A stretch of DNA of 64,000 nucleotides, taken from NCBI RefSeq assembly GCF_005887555.1, contig NZ_VCIA01000001.1:1240001-1304000 (forward strand), written 5' to 3'. Under the pieces are notes generated by a model. It ran no database searches and was not told where the DNA came from. It worked only from the letters and a program-made list of their open reading frames with translations. This document shows, one piece after another, positions 1 through 10,021 of the stretch (position 1 is the stretch's first letter; the number at the start of each line of letters is the position of its first letter). The translations under genes were made by a program, and so were the position numbers. The stretch comes from Lentibacillus cibarius. GTDB lineage: Bacteria; Bacillota; Bacilli; Bacillales; Amphibacillaceae.

Positions 1-1101
1 CTCCCCTTATATGATTGGTTGCATACGTACACTTTTCCACTGGAAGCTAAATTCGCTGATAGAACCTTTGCCAGAAAAGTCTATGAAGATCTTGTCCATA
101 CATTATTAAAAAACGGAACAACGACCGGCTTATACTTTGCCACCGTACATAAAGAAGCCAGCTATCTGCTAGCTGAAATATGTGCAGATCAAGGACAGCG
201 CGGGTTAGTTGGTAAAGTGGTTGCAGATGACCCGCAACAAAACCCCGACTATTACAGAGATTCCGACGCAGCAACAGCACTAGCCGAGACAGAAGAATTT
301 ATTCTAGATGTAAAGGAACTGGCAAAGAAAACCAAGCAAGGTGTTTATCCTGTTGTAACCCCAAGATTTATCCCAAGCTGTACGGACGAAGCATTACAAG
401 GATTGGGGGAGCTAGCGGCCAAATACGATACACACATTCAATCACATTGCAGCGAAAGTGATTGGGAACACGGCCATGTCAAAGAAAGATGCCATAAAAC
501 GGATGCATCCGCACTAAATGAGTTCGGATTATTACAGGACAAATCCATCATGGCGCACTCGGTATTCTTGGAAGATAACGATGTGGACCTTTTTGCCGAA
601 ACTGGGACAGCGATCGGACATTGTCCACTGTCTAATGCCTATTTTGCGAATGCAGTTCTGCCCCTCGCCCATTTCCATTCCCAAGGCGTGGATATTGGCC
701 TCGGAACTGACATTTCAGCCGGTGCAGCGCCAAGTCTCTATGATAATGCCAAGCAAGCAGTGGTATCTTCCCGTATGCTGGAAGATGGTGTAGACACCTC
801 TCTTTCTCCCGAGACACGAGGCGTGGACGGATCACGTATTACGATTAATGAAGCCTTTTACTTTGCCACAGCCGGGGGTGGGAAAAGCCTGAGTCTCCCA
901 ATCGGACTTCTTGAAGAGAATTATGCATGGGATGTACAAATTGTAGACACAAACGCTGGAGCAAATAAACTTCCTATTTTTGATGAGAATGAAGATTTAT
1001 ACGATGTGTTTCAAAAAATGATGTATTTAGTAAAACCGGACAACATCCGTGAAGTTTGGGTACAGGGTGAGAAAGTAGTGAGTCAGGGAGACGGCTCTTG
1101 A
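1..1101 (+). CDS. guaD: Guanine deaminase (5' end outside window)
   Basis: Zinc amidohydrolase that converts guanine to xanthine and ammonia in purine catabolism. The frame is open from base 1 and reads a typical guanine-deaminase segment (WLHTYTFPLEAKF), so the true start lies upstream of the window; the TTG at 19 is not the start. Visible family motifs are QSHCSESDWE (near 436-466), GHCPLSNAYF (near 616-645, metal/substrate region) and GLGTDISAG (near 697-723, catalytic Asp). About 366 of the usual 440-450 residues are present. A damaged P-type palindrome follows the stop codon and may serve as its terminator. Confidence 0.93.
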   Translation, partial: LPLYDWLHTYTFPLEAKFADRTFARKVYEDLVHTLLKNGTTTGLYFATVHKEASYLLAEICADQGQRGLVGKVVADDPQQNPDYYRDSDAATALAETEEFILDVKELAKKTKQGVYPVVTPRFIPSCTDEALQGLGELAAKYDTHIQSHCSESDWEHGHVKERCHKTDASALNEFGLLQDKSIMAHSVFLEDNDVDLFAETGTAIGHCPLSNAYFANAVLPLAHFHSQGVDIGLGTDISAGAAPSLYDNAKQAVVSSRMLEDGVDTSLSPETRGVDGSRITINEAFYFATAGGGKSLSLPIGLLEENYAWDVQIVDTNAGANKLPIFDENEDLYDVFQKMMYLVKPDNIREVWVQGEKVVSQGDGS

Positions 1102-1115
1102 CTGGAGGTGCGACT

Positions 1116-1216
1116 AGTGCCCCAGGTGCACACGCAATTGTGAATTGTGTGTGCGTGGGGGTTGGTTTTTCGCCCCATATTTGAATTATTAGAATTGTTC
1201 CGGTGCCTGGCACTTG
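1116..1216. repeat. P-type palindromic repeat, split copy
   Basis: The left part has GTGCC...CAATTGTGAATTG and the right part GAATTGTTCC then GTGCCTGGCAC, with about 35 unrelated bases between. It is an interrupted relative of the perfect palindrome at 58612-58658. Confidence 0.6.
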
Positions 1217-1231
1217 TGTCGCCCAACAAGA

Positions 1232-1271
1232 AAATATCCCATATCGCTTTTAAGTGCGATACGGGATATTT
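1232..1271 (-). terminator. Rho-independent terminator of the 61-aa gene
   Basis: Near-perfect inverted repeat (AAATATCCC.TATCGC facing GCGATA.GGGATATTT) about 30 bp past the stop of the minus-strand small gene, followed on that strand by TTTTC. An A/T-flanked hairpin of this kind could act in both directions. Confidence 0.7.
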
Positions 1272-1300
1272 CCAAAAGTAATTTTATTTATATATGGGAG

Positions 1301-1486
1301 CTAAATCTTTGCTGGTTCTCTCATTTTATTTTTATTTTCCCGAAACTCTCGAACGCGTTTTTCAGCTTTCTCATATTCAGAGGCGCTGAAATTGCATGCA
1401 TTTTCACGATATTGAGATCCAAATTCTTTTGCTTCCCTTGGACCCCTTTTATTCATTTTTTGTCGCAATCGCTCATTCATGTTCAT
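1301..1486 (-). CDS. Small basic protein, unknown function (61 aa)
   Basis: A small, highly charged, lysine/arginine/glutamate-rich soluble protein with no membrane segment. The start is supported by a strong ribosome site (AAGGGAGG) about 7 bases before the ATG at 1486, and a good hairpin terminator follows, so it looks like a complete monocistronic gene rather than a shadow. I do not recognise the family. The C-terminal half is probably helical (repeated KAEKRVREFRE pattern). Confidence 0.6.
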   Translation of the reverse strand: MNMNERLRQKMNKRGPREAKEFGSQYRENACNFSASEYEKAEKRVREFRENKNKMREPAKI

Positions 1487-1534
1487 ATTCTTACCTCCCT
1501 TTTAGTTATATTATACCCTAAAGACTAAGTCCTC

Positions 1535-1582
1535 AGTGCCAGGCACACAAACAATACTGAATTGCGTGTACCTAGCACTTGG
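1535..1582. repeat. P-type palindromic repeat
   Basis: Ends AGTGCCAGGCAC and GTACCTAGCACT flank a CAATACTGAATTG centre. It is an imperfect copy of the 47-bp family. Confidence 0.75.
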
Positions 1583-1865
1583 TTTAGCACTATAGCGTGT
1601 GGGGTTGATCCCCAGTATACAACACAAAGGTCACCCATGCCCTGGAAACGGGAGGGACGTCCTTTATTTGACGCTTACTTTCCTAATGGAAGCAGTTGGA
1701 GCCACCCCTATACTTCTTCTTCCCAAAACCCGTTCACACACAAACGCTTTATTCCTGTGGATGAACAAGGGAACTGGGAATTTTGGGGTCCCGCCACACT
1801 AGAAAAATAAATTTGAGCAGATTCAATGATCACTTCATACGATAAGCAGAACAGTCGAACAACAA

Positions 1866-2275
1866 ACGAAAGTTATCTTGATTTAAAAGAGATATATGTT
1901 CGTTCAATAAAGTCTAAAAAACTTTCTTTTTCAAAGTCATATGCATGAAGTCCATCTTCACAAAACTGAAGGTGTATAGCATCCCGATTTTTATTTAACC
2001 AAAAACTCGTTTTTTTTATTCTTCTTCTTTTTTAAAGGGAGTTGAATCAAACTTTCAATATCATTTTCCTGCATATCATTCGTTTTAATGTCAATTACAA
2101 TAATTAAACGTGGTGTTGTTTCATTTGAACTATCATTCATATCCACCATCATCCATTGTTTGTTAGGAACCTGTTTTAAATATATAGAATACCCTTCCTT
2201 TCTTCCAAAGTCCAAACGAATATGTTGAAATTTTGTAGAAATTGTTTTAATAAAAGCGGTATTCTTCTTTTAACC
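1866..2275 (-). pseudogene. Frameshifted paralogue of the 32866-33288 gene
   Basis: The translation follows the intact 140-aa protein at 32866-33288 almost residue for residue: KNTAFIK, DFGRKEGYSIYL, NKQWMMVDMNDS, IDIKTND, then after a shift YDFEKESFLDFIERTYISFKSR. The shift lies in the A-rich run near 2010-2020, where the frame should continue as SFWLNKNRDA. The N-terminus is missing and is joined directly to a different remnant at about 2276. Function unknown. Confidence 0.7.
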
Positions 2276-2640
2276 TGACGCCAGTCCAGTTTTCTATCCT
2301 CTATTTGTAATCGCTGTTCATTTTCATCCAGCATATCCTGGCACCGGTCAAACATCTTATCTGCTCCGCGGCCTTCAATATCAATCATAGCCATCACTTT
2401 ATTTTCTTTCAGCCGTTCTCTATGCAGGTGAAATTCTAGGTGGATATCGGGCTTGCCAGTCCACTTTTTACACCTGATTTGCTGATAATCACGTTTTTCC
2501 GTGAAATCATAGTCAGACGCCTCATAAAGTGCATTTTATCCCCGCCTATTTTCTAAATAAAACTTTTGACCTAGAAGTTCTTGATTAGTAATACGTTTTC
2601 CTGCCGTCATGCTATAATTTTCGATGGTGGTAGGAAACCT
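2276..2640 (-). pseudogene. Remnant of an unknown gene
   Basis: Reading leftward, coding-like pieces appear (MTAGKRITNQELLGQKFYLE, a shift, then SDYDFTEKRDYQQIR, WTGKPDIHLEFHLHRERL and VMAMIDIEGRGADKMFDRC), ending abruptly where the neighbouring pseudogene begins. No family recognised. The in-frame stop near 2535 and the fusion at about 2276 argue against a working gene. Confidence 0.45.
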
Positions 2641-2713
2641 TTTTCAGGGAATGATGGCACCAAAATTCCCAAATTACAATATTAGTTATGTTGTGGGGCT
2701 GATGTTTTTATTG

Positions 2714-3874
2714 TTAAAGGTATTTTTGAGCAATTGCTTTAAATAAATCTATTCCTTTGAGATATTTTTCAATTTCAACGTATTCGTTCGGCTGGTGGGC
2801 AGTTTTTCCATCGATAGTACTCCAAACAATAATTGGAAAATTATTTAAAGCCTTCATAAACTGAGAACTATCGGTATATCCTGTCATACCTTTTGGTTCT
2901 TTCAATTCACTCGTCCTTTCTTGGAGTACCTCTTGAAGTATATGAACAAATGGATCATTTTCCTGCGTATTCAAAGGGGCAAGGTTATTTAATATAGAAA
3001 TATCCGCTTTTAGTTCGGGGTATTGTTTTCTTACTGTTTCAATGACACGATTCAATTCATCGATTATATCCTGATGATCTTGCGAAGGAACAGTACGGAA
3101 ATCGATATTTACGCTACATTGGTCAGGAACGACATTCGTGTTGCTACCACCATTTATGACGTTAATACTATAAGTCGGTTCACCAAGCAAAGGGTCAGGC
3201 TCATACTTTAATTGAAAATCCTCACTTAATATTTGGTTTATAATCTCATGAATATGTAGAACAGCATTAATTCCGTGGTGGGGTCTCGAACCGTGTGCCG
3301 TTTTCCCATAGCAAGTGATTTGTGTCCAAAAAGCTCCTTTGTGTGAAACGACTATATCTCCACCGCTAGGTTCAGCAATAATTAAAGCATCAAGATCCTC
3401 AGCATAACCTTCGTCAACGAGTTGTTTCGCTCCGACTGCACCGGTTTCTTCACCAACAGATGCCAGTAATTTAATGTCGCCATCCAATTGAACATCTTCC
3501 TCTTTGAGCGTAATCATTGCCATGACACAGGACATCAATCCGCTTTTCATATCACAGGCACCGCGTGCATAAATCTTACCATCAACTTCATCGGCGGCAT
3601 ATGGATTATAATCCCATTTAACATCTCCTGGTGGAACCACATCCATATGCCCAGATAAACCTAGTACACGTCGGAATTTTTTCGTGTTACGTCCTCGTAA
3701 ATTGGCAATTAAATTGACTCGTCCTTCACTATGAGGAACCAACTCGGTCTCTATCCCATAAGATTCAAACAAGTATCTTAAATTTTTAGCAACGTCTTCT
3801 TCATTTCCTGGTGGGTTAGCAGTGTTTATTCTAAGAATCTCTTTTAATTTATCAATTGAAAACTGGCGATCCAA
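2714..3874 (-). CDS. M20 family metallopeptidase (ArgE/DapE type)
   Basis: Probable cytoplasmic zinc amidohydrolase acting on N-acyl amino acids or small peptides. Motifs are GHMDVVPPGD (metal His/Asp), ARGACDMKSG (bridging Asp), GEETGAVG (catalytic and metal Glu), IIAEPSGGD, and a C-terminal metal His in TAHQPNE. Length of about 386 aa matches the acetylornithine deacetylase / succinyl-diaminopimelate desuccinylase group. A GTG at 3883 overlaps the GAGGTG ribosome site, so the TTG at 3874, spaced six bases from it, is the better start. It lies downstream of the tct operon and a second M20 gene, suggesting related substrates. The exact substrate cannot be read from the sequence. Confidence 0.85.
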   Translation of the reverse strand: MDRQFSIDKLKEILRINTANPPGNEEDVAKNLRYLFESYGIETELVPHSEGRVNLIANLRGRNTKKFRRVLGLSGHMDVVPPGDVKWDYNPYAADEVDGKIYARGACDMKSGLMSCVMAMITLKEEDVQLDGDIKLLASVGEETGAVGAKQLVDEGYAEDLDALIIAEPSGGDIVVSHKGAFWTQITCYGKTAHGSRPHHGINAVLHIHEIINQILSEDFQLKYEPDPLLGEPTYSINVINGGSNTNVVPDQCSVNIDFRTVPSQDHQDIIDELNRVIETVRKQYPELKADISILNNLAPLNTQENDPFVHILQEVLQERTSELKEPKGMTGYTDSSQFMKALNNFPIIVWSTIDGKTAHQPNEYVEIEKYLKGIDLFKAIAQKYL

Positions 3875-4178
3875 GTTTATCACCTCAAAATTATCATAAA
3901 TATATTATCTGAAATTAAGTACTAAAGGGAGTTGTTATGTGAACCGTCAAACCATGATAATTACAATTGTATAATCCTGTATTTGAATTAGTCTGTCACT
4001 ATAGATGTTCCCCCCCACAACTCGTAATTTTTCCTAATTGATAATTCTTCTTGCTTACTAATGAAAGCTTCCTCGTGGGGGTTTATCCAGACGTTATCCT
4101 CGACTAAATCTTATCGCCCACTTGATTAAACAGATTCCCTCTATTTAAAATAGATGAACATCCCCAACTCCCTAATTC

Positions 4179-5341
4179 TCAAAGCCTCATACCATACAAC
4201 AAAGAAACCGCCAACAACTTCAATCGTGGTATGTATGAATCCAGTTCTAGATATTCATTCTCAGTATGCCAATTACCTCCTACTGGTCCCATACCACATA
4301 TTGTTGGAACCCCAACTGAGGAAGTAAAGCCCGCTTCTGATGCACCTTTAGTTGGCTTTCCGACAACCTTCAGGTCTAGCGTTTTTGCTGCTTGTTGCAC
4401 GATTTCATACAAGTCATTATTTCGCTCATTGTTTTCCATCGGTAGCATACCCACTCCTCCGGATACAACGCTTTTGGTACCATCAATATATGACTTACTT
4501 ACGATTTCCTTAATTTTCTTATAGACAATGTTAAAATCCTCCTCATTCCAAAATGCGCAATGAATGGTTCCGGTGGCGTGAGGGGAAACAATATTATTAC
4601 TTACTCCCCCATTAATCAATCCAAAATTTATCGTTAAACCCTTTTCCTTGTCAGCTAACTTTTTTATTTCAGTCATTTTAAATGCGAGTTCATCATTTGC
4701 ACTTATCCCATCTTCAATAAATGCTCCAGAATGAGCTGCTTTACCTTCAATTTCTATCTTTAAATGTGCAGAACCCTTTCTGGATGTAACAATGGTTCCA
4801 TCCGGTCGGCTTGGCTCCAAAACAAAAGCAGCTATTGTTCCCTTGCTCGTTCTTTTATTAATTCTTTTGAAATGGGAGATCCAATCTCCTCATCGGGAGT
4901 AAATAACAGTTCGATATCATACAACTCTTCGGGAGCTAGCTTTTTTAGGGCTAGCGCTGAATACACCATGAACACTAGACCCGATTTCATATCTGACACA
5001 CCTGGTCCCCTTAGCAAGTTTCCATCCTTAGTGAAAGGAAAGTTTTGAAGAGTACCAGTAGGATGAGCTGTATCTTGGTGACCAACCATTAGGACCCTAC
5101 CTTTTTTATTACCTTTAATTCGACCAATTAAATGAGTTCCATAATGCTCATTCTCCCTAATTTCGCATTCTATCCCTTCCTCCTCTAATTTTCTTTGAAG
5201 CAATAATGTTACTTCCTTAACTCCATCTTTATCGTGTGAATAACTATCAATGTTTACTAACCGTTGAAGCAACTCCAGCGATTCTTCTTTTTTTTCTCTT
5301 AAATACAAGCAAATGTTATCGATAAGCTTATTATTCATCAT
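4179..5341 (-). pseudogene. M20 peptidase (carboxypeptidase G2-like), one frameshift
   Basis: Two abutting frames make one protein. The N-terminal part has VGHQDTAHPTG, GVSDMKSG and FTPDEEIGS; the C-terminal part has FVLEPSRPDG, GKAAHSGAF and GGNWHTENEYLE. The break is near 4832-4850, where the reading should pass from KERA to SKGTIAAFVLEPS, so a single base is missing or extra. All metal-binding motifs survive, so this may be a sequence error or a recent mutation. Its ATG overlaps the tctA stop codon (ATGA), indicating translational coupling and a role in processing whatever TctABC imports. Confidence 0.85.
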
Positions 5342-6825
5342 TTAACCCCCTGCTTGGTTTTCTTATAGTGGTTTCTAAAAATGCCTATAAATACAATGAT
5401 TGTTACTATTAAAATCACCAGACTAACTGGACGCGCAAGAAAGATAGTAAAGTCATTTTCCGATATGATCATAGACCTACGAAAATTTGTTTCTACTATT
5501 GGCGACAGTATTAAACCTAAAAGTAACGGTGCTAACGGTAATCCCACTTTCAACATAACGTATCCTAAAATACCAAAAATAAGCATAATTAAGACATCAA
5601 ATGGTGAATTTGATATTGAGTAAGAACCTAAAACGCAAAAAACAACAATAATCGGCATCAAAATCTCTTCAGGTATTTTGAGTAATTTGGGAAATAACCT
5701 GGATGCTGCCAATCCTAGAATTAAAACAAAAATATTAGCTATAAACAAAGAGGTAAAAATACCGTAAATAATATCACCATTTGATGTAAATAACGTGGGT
5801 CCGGGTGTATATCCTTGTATCATAAGTGCACCGAGTAATACTGCAGTTATAACATCTCCCGGAATCCCCAAAGTCAATAATGGGATAAGTGCACCACCAG
5901 TGACAGCACTATTTGCAGATTCTGTAGAAGCAAGTCCATCAATGTTTCCTTTTCCAAAATGATCTTTATTTTTTGACCCTCTTTTGGATTCATTATATGC
6001 AACAAATGCAGCAATACCTGATCCTGCAGCTGGAATAATACCGATAAAGGTACCTATAGCGGACGAACGTAAAAGATTAAACCAGTTTCTAGTTACTTCC
6101 TTCATCTTCAAGCCTATTTTTGAGCTATTTACATGGTTTAGTATATTAGTTCTTTTCTTTTCCAATCTAATTAGAACTTCTGAAATGGCAAATAATCCAA
6201 CAAGTGCTGGAACTATGTTAATTCCATTTAACAAATCAGAAACACCAAATGTAAATCTATTCGTTCCAGTTATTGGGTCCATACCAATTGTTGCGATAAA
6301 TAGCCCCATCAATCCTGCAATTATACCTTTTAATAAAGAGTCACCTGAAACCCCAGCGACAATCGATACACCAAATAGCGCTAAGGCAAAGTATTCAGGG
6401 GGGCCGAATGATAACGCAACCTTAGCAAGTTGTGGAGAAATAAGTGCCAACATAATACAACTAAAAATACCACCAATAAAAGAGGCTACCGTTGTCATTG
6501 TTAAAGCCTTTTTTAATTCTCCCTTTTTTGTTAGGGCAGGACCTTCCAGTAATGTTGCTGCTGCTGCAGCAGTTCCAGGTGTACCCACTAAAGTAGCTGT
6601 TATTGACCCTGCGTAAACCGCTCCTACATATACGCCCAGTAATGCACTAAATGCAACTACAGGTGGGAAACCGAATGTTAGAGGAACAATTAAGGATAAG
6701 CCCATCGTCGCTGTTAAACCCGGTAAAGCACCAAAAGCTATGCCTAACGTTACTCCTAATAAGTTAGCTAATATAGCAAGTGGTGCTGCTGCAAATGCTA
6801 AACCTTCGATAATTTCATTCATCAT
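5338..6825 (-). CDS. tctA: Tripartite tricarboxylate transporter, large membrane subunit
   Basis: TctA-family integral membrane subunit (495 aa, about 11-12 hydrophobic segments) of a sodium-driven, binding-protein-dependent carboxylate importer. Family signatures: GALPGLTATMGLSLIVPLTF near the N-terminus, the glycine-rich AGSITATLVGTPGTAAAAAT, and a second repeat with TLGIPGDVITAVLLGALM. The start follows GGAGGAGTTA. Order tctC-tctB-tctA, with 21- and 16-bp gaps, is the standard operon. The substrate is unknown; the coupled M20 peptidase suggests an N-acylated or amino-acid-like carboxylate. Confidence 0.93.
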   Translation of the reverse strand: MMNEIIEGLAFAAAPLAILANLLGVTLGIAFGALPGLTATMGLSLIVPLTFGFPPVVAFSALLGVYVGAVYAGSITATLVGTPGTAAAAATLLEGPALTKKGELKKALTMTTVASFIGGIFSCIMLALISPQLAKVALSFGPPEYFALALFGVSIVAGVSGDSLLKGIIAGLMGLFIATIGMDPITGTNRFTFGVSDLLNGINIVPALVGLFAISEVLIRLEKKRTNILNHVNSSKIGLKMKEVTRNWFNLLRSSAIGTFIGIIPAAGSGIAAFVAYNESKRGSKNKDHFGKGNIDGLASTESANSAVTGGALIPLLTLGIPGDVITAVLLGALMIQGYTPGPTLFTSNGDIIYGIFTSLFIANIFVLILGLAASRLFPKLLKIPEEILMPIIVVFCVLGSYSISNSPFDVLIMLIFGILGYVMLKVGLPLAPLLLGLILSPIVETNFRRSMIISENDFTIFLARPVSLVILIVTIIVFIGIFRNHYKKTKQGVK

Positions 6826-6846
6826 TAACTCCTCCAGTGGATAAAT

Positions 6847-7293
6847 CTAAGGAAGTGGAATATTAAATAGGTTTGTAAATAAATAATATAATAAAAATGG
6901 CGTTAAAGCTGATATAATAATTAATCTTGGTATCTTCCTTACACCAAAGAAATATTGTCCAACTATTAAAAAGATAATCGTTGAATAAACAAAACCAATC
7001 ATAAAAAATAAGTTAATGTAAATGATCAGTAAAATAGTATAAGAAAAGATTCTTCCAATCGTTTTTTTGTTTATCTCCATATATTTATCATTTTTTTTTA
7101 AGTCGATTATTCCTTTAATAAACAATATAACTGAACAAATTGCTAATAAAGTAAAGACCAGCTTCGGAAAGAAGTCTGGCCCATATAGTGTTTCCGTCTG
7201 AGATCTACCAAAATTATTAGCAATTATCATGCCTGCTACGGAAACAAGAAGTAAAACTAACCCAGTGGAAATATTACGGATTTCGCTTTTCAT
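6847..7293 (-). CDS. tctB: Tripartite tricarboxylate transporter, small membrane subunit
   Basis: TctB-family protein of about 148 aa with four hydrophobic segments and a PDFFPKLV motif after the first one, as usual for the family. The ATG at 7293 is preferred over an in-frame TTG at 7302, because the AGGGG site lies nine bases before it. It sits between tctC and tctA. Confidence 0.88.
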   Translation of the reverse strand: MKSEIRNISTGLVLLLVSVAGMIIANNFGRSQTETLYGPDFFPKLVFTLLAICSVILFIKGIIDLKKNDKYMEINKKTIGRIFSYTILLIIYINLFFMIGFVYSTIIFLIVGQYFFGVRKIPRLIIISALTPFLLYYLFTNLFNIPLP

Positions 7294-7318
7294 AATTTGC
7301 AACCCCTAACTACTAAAA

Positions 7319-8314
7319 TCATTCTTCCAAAGATTTAATTACCTCAGCATTTTTCTTATTCTCTTTTTTAACTTTATCAGTGAATTCTTCGTTATTTAGG
7401 TAATTAATAGGAAGCCCTGCGTTTTCGAACTGTTTCTTAACCTCATCATCTTGTAAAGCATTTTTAATTGTTTTATCTAATTTATTTACTACTTTATCTG
7501 GTGTCCCTTTGGGTGCCATAAATCCAAACCATGCGCCATTACCAATTAAGTCATATCCAAGTTCTTTAAATGTCGGTACATTCGGCAATTCATCTAATCT
7601 TTCTTTAGTGGTTACTGCTAATATCTTTAAATCTCCACTTTCCTCATGCTGCAATAATTCTGAAATGGTGTTTACTGATGCTGTCACATGATTTCCAAGA
7701 AGTGCACTAACTGCTTCTGCCCCACCTTCGAAAGGGACATGTTCCATGTTAACTCCTTCCAAATTTGAAACTAATTCTGATGTAACAACATGCTGATGTA
7801 ACCCAGCCCCTGTTGTACCATACGTCACCTCTTCACTTTCGGATTTTTTAAACAATTCCTCTAAAGAGTTCACATCAAGATCCGAATTTACTGCTAAACC
7901 ATAAGGTGCCTCACTAATTTGCGATATCTGTTCGAAGTCTTTTGTTACATTATATCCAACGTCGTTTGAGTTTGGTGTTAATGTCGAAGGACCAACAGCA
8001 GTTAGAATGATAGTGTAACCATTAGCCTTGGAATTTTTTATATAGTTCATTCCGGTCGATCCAGCTCCCCCTCCTTTGGAGACTACATTTACGGTTTGGT
8101 CAAATTCTTTTTTCATATAATCACTAACGATACGAGCCTGAAGATCAGCACTCCCACCAGGCGCATAAGGAATAACTACATCAATTGATTGGTTCGGGAA
8201 TTCATCGCCTTCCTCAGAAGAAGAAGCGCTTTCATTTCCACCAGTAAAGTTGCTACAACCTGCCAAAAGAGCTATGAGTACGACAAAAATACTCAACCAC
8301 ATTTTTTTGTTCAT
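7319..8314 (-). CDS. tctC: Extracytoplasmic solute-binding protein of the Tct transporter
   Basis: Bug/TctC-family lipoprotein that captures the carboxylate outside the membrane and delivers it to TctAB. A lipobox signal peptide is visible (LLAGC, lipidated Cys20), then a Ser/Glu linker, then the binding domain with VIPYAPGGSADLQAR (the ligand-contacting loop), GKGGGAGSTGMNYI and a C-terminal VPTFKELGYD segment. 331 aa is normal. The start follows AGGAGGGAAAATT. It is the first gene of the operon, with a good promoter at 8353-8381. Confidence 0.93.
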   Translation of the reverse strand: MNKKMWLSIFVVLIALLAGCSNFTGGNESASSSEEGDEFPNQSIDVVIPYAPGGSADLQARIVSDYMKKEFDQTVNVVSKGGGAGSTGMNYIKNSKANGYTIILTAVGPSTLTPNSNDVGYNVTKDFEQISQISEAPYGLAVNSDLDVNSLEELFKKSESEEVTYGTTGAGLHQHVVTSELVSNLEGVNMEHVPFEGGAEAVSALLGNHVTASVNTISELLQHEESGDLKILAVTTKERLDELPNVPTFKELGYDLIGNGAWFGFMAPKGTPDKVVNKLDKTIKNALQDDEVKKQFENAGLPINYLNNEEFTDKVKKENKKNAEVIKSLEE

Positions 8315-8352
8315 AATTTTCCCTCCTGTTTATCGATTCATTATTTTCTAAT

Positions 8353-8381
8353 ATTATATAGTAGACTTTTATTAATGTAAA
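8353..8381 (-). promoter_or_regulatory. SigA-type promoter of tctCBA
   Basis: On the minus strand TTTACA (8381-8376), a 17-bp spacer and TATAAT (8358-8353) lie about 40 bp upstream of the tctC start. The IS256 element begins 37 bp further upstream, so operator sites for the divergent LysR regulator may have been displaced. Confidence 0.7.
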
Positions 8382-8418
8382 ATATATAATAAATTTATGT
8401 TCCATACATTTTCTATAT

Positions 8419-10021
8419 GAGAGCGTAAAATAGTTTGTGTAAATGAATATACCTAAACGATGGTCATAGAAAAAGGAAGACCTTTTCCTGTAGAATAGAG
8501 TTAGCACACAAAACCCACAGGAGGTCTTCCCTATGAGTCATCTTACTACAGATTTGCTAGAAGGACTAGCCCAAAAGCAGGATATTGAAGAAATTTTTCG
8601 CCATCACTTGGAAACAGCCATCAATCAGCTTTTAAAACACGAATTAACGGCTTTCCTGGACTATGAGCCTTATGAGCAGGCCGGCGTTAACTCCGGTAAT
8701 TCCCGTAACGGGTTCTATGACCGAACGTTCAAAACGGAATACGGCAGCCTTGAGCTGCATATTCCCAGAGACCGCAACGGTTCCTTTCAGCAACAAACGC
8801 TGGCGCCTTATAAACGTTCTAACGACACGCTGGAACAATTTGTAATCCATTTGTACGAAAAGGGCATAACGACGGATGAAATTGCTGATTTGATCGAAAA
8901 AATGTATGGTCAACATTATTCCAAACAGACCGTTTCAAATCTGACACAGCTTGTGTCAGAAGATGTTCAGGCATTCCATGAGCGAACCCTGGAGCGACGT
9001 TATGTGTGCATTTATCTGGATGCCACCCAGATCCCGATTCGTCGTCAAAGCGTTGAAAAAGAATCGGTCTATATTGCCATTGGCATTGCAGAAGATGGCG
9101 GCAAAGAAGTACTGGACTTTACCATTGCCCCAACGGAATCCGCCAATGTGTGGGAGGAGTTGGTACAGCACTTATCTGAACGCGGTGTTGAACATGTCCT
9201 TCTCTTTATTTCGGACGGCTTGAACGGCATGACAGATGCCTTGCATCGTGTCTACCCAAAAGCCAAACATCAGGTGTGCTGTGTCCATGTTTCCCGCAAT
9301 ATCGCTAACAAAGTTCGTGTGAAAGATCGTGCGGCTATTCTGGATGATTTCAAGGCTATTTACGAAGCTGAGGACCGCCAGCAAGCTCTTAGTGCCCTGG
9401 ACCAATTTCAAAATAAATGGCACAAAACGTATCCTCGCGCTGTCGACGCAGTGATGAGACAGGATCGCTTATTAACGTTCTATGATTTCCCGGTATCCAT
9501 CCGTTCCAGTATTTATACCACAAATCTCATCGAAGGATTTAACAAGGAAATCAAACGCTACGTCAAACGCAAAGAACAATTTCCCAACGAGGATGCCCTG
9601 GAACGTTTTCTGGTAACCCAATTTTTGGATTACAACCATAAATTCGGTATGCGGTGCCACAAAGGATTTGGAAAGGCGAAGCCCGAACTACTGCAGATGT
9701 TTGAAGCGCTGGAAAATCAGGCTTAACACCGCCATCCTTGACCCTGCTTGCGGTCGTGGTGGTGTGTACATGGCGGCTGGGCAAAATAAAGCCCTCAAGG
9801 GGCTCCATCCGCACACCGAGCGTACCACGACCGATCTCTTCTACGTTCTCGCTGGCCGGGTCCCTGAACCCAACACAGCGAATCACGAAGAAGAGGCGCA
9901 GGGTCAAGGACAAGCAGCTGCCGCTGTGGCTTAGAGCAGCCACCTAATCTTGAAACTTTGAAAAACAATGGCTAACCTTCTACAGGAATAGGGTCATTTA
10001 CACAAAATTATTGACGCCCCC
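8419..10021. mobile_element. IS256-family insertion sequence, complete, with 8-bp target duplication
   Basis: About 1.6 kb. The ends are imperfect inverted repeats sharing GCGT.AATA.TTTGTGTAAATGA (left 8419-8446, right 9994-10021). The direct repeat TTCTATAT flanks both sides (8411-8418 and 10022-10029), as expected for IS256 transposition. The 3' non-coding tail (9727-9993) is more GC-rich than the surroundings. Confidence 0.92.
8533..9726 (+). CDS. IS256-family transposase
   Basis: Mutator-type DDE transposase of 397 aa, full length. The catalytic triad is visible as D163 (YLDATQIPIR), D228 (FISDGLNGM) and E334 (TNLIEGFNKEIKR). The start is preceded by AGGAGGTCTTCCCT. The gene is intact, so the element may be active. 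The 8-bp target repeats are perfect, implying recent insertion. Confidence 0.95.
   Translation: MSHLTTDLLEGLAQKQDIEEIFRHHLETAINQLLKHELTAFLDYEPYEQAGVNSGNSRNGFYDRTFKTEYGSLELHIPRDRNGSFQQQTLAPYKRSNDTLEQFVIHLYEKGITTDEIADLIEKMYGQHYSKQTVSNLTQLVSEDVQAFHERTLERRYVCIYLDATQIPIRRQSVEKESVYIAIGIAEDGGKEVLDFTIAPTESANVWEELVQHLSERGVEHVLLFISDGLNGMTDALHRVYPKAKHQVCCVHVSRNIANKVRVKDRAAILDDFKAIYEAEDRQQALSALDQFQNKWHKTYPRAVDAVMRQDRLLTFYDFPVSIRSSIYTTNLIEGFNKEIKRYVKRKEQFPNEDALERFLVTQFLDYNHKFGMRCHKGFGKAKPELLQMFEALENQA

Noticed and set aside
1562..1810. Plus-strand 82-aa frame containing NPFTHKRFIPVDEQGNWEFW
   Set aside because: The start lies inside a P-type palindrome without an RBS and a second overlapping frame is equally open. 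At most a remnant of an unknown gene.
9727..9934. Frame reading ILDPACGRGGVYMAAGQ, resembling a methyltransferase DPACGxG motif
   Set aside because: Part of the GC-rich non-coding tail of the IS256 element; no other methyltransferase motifs.
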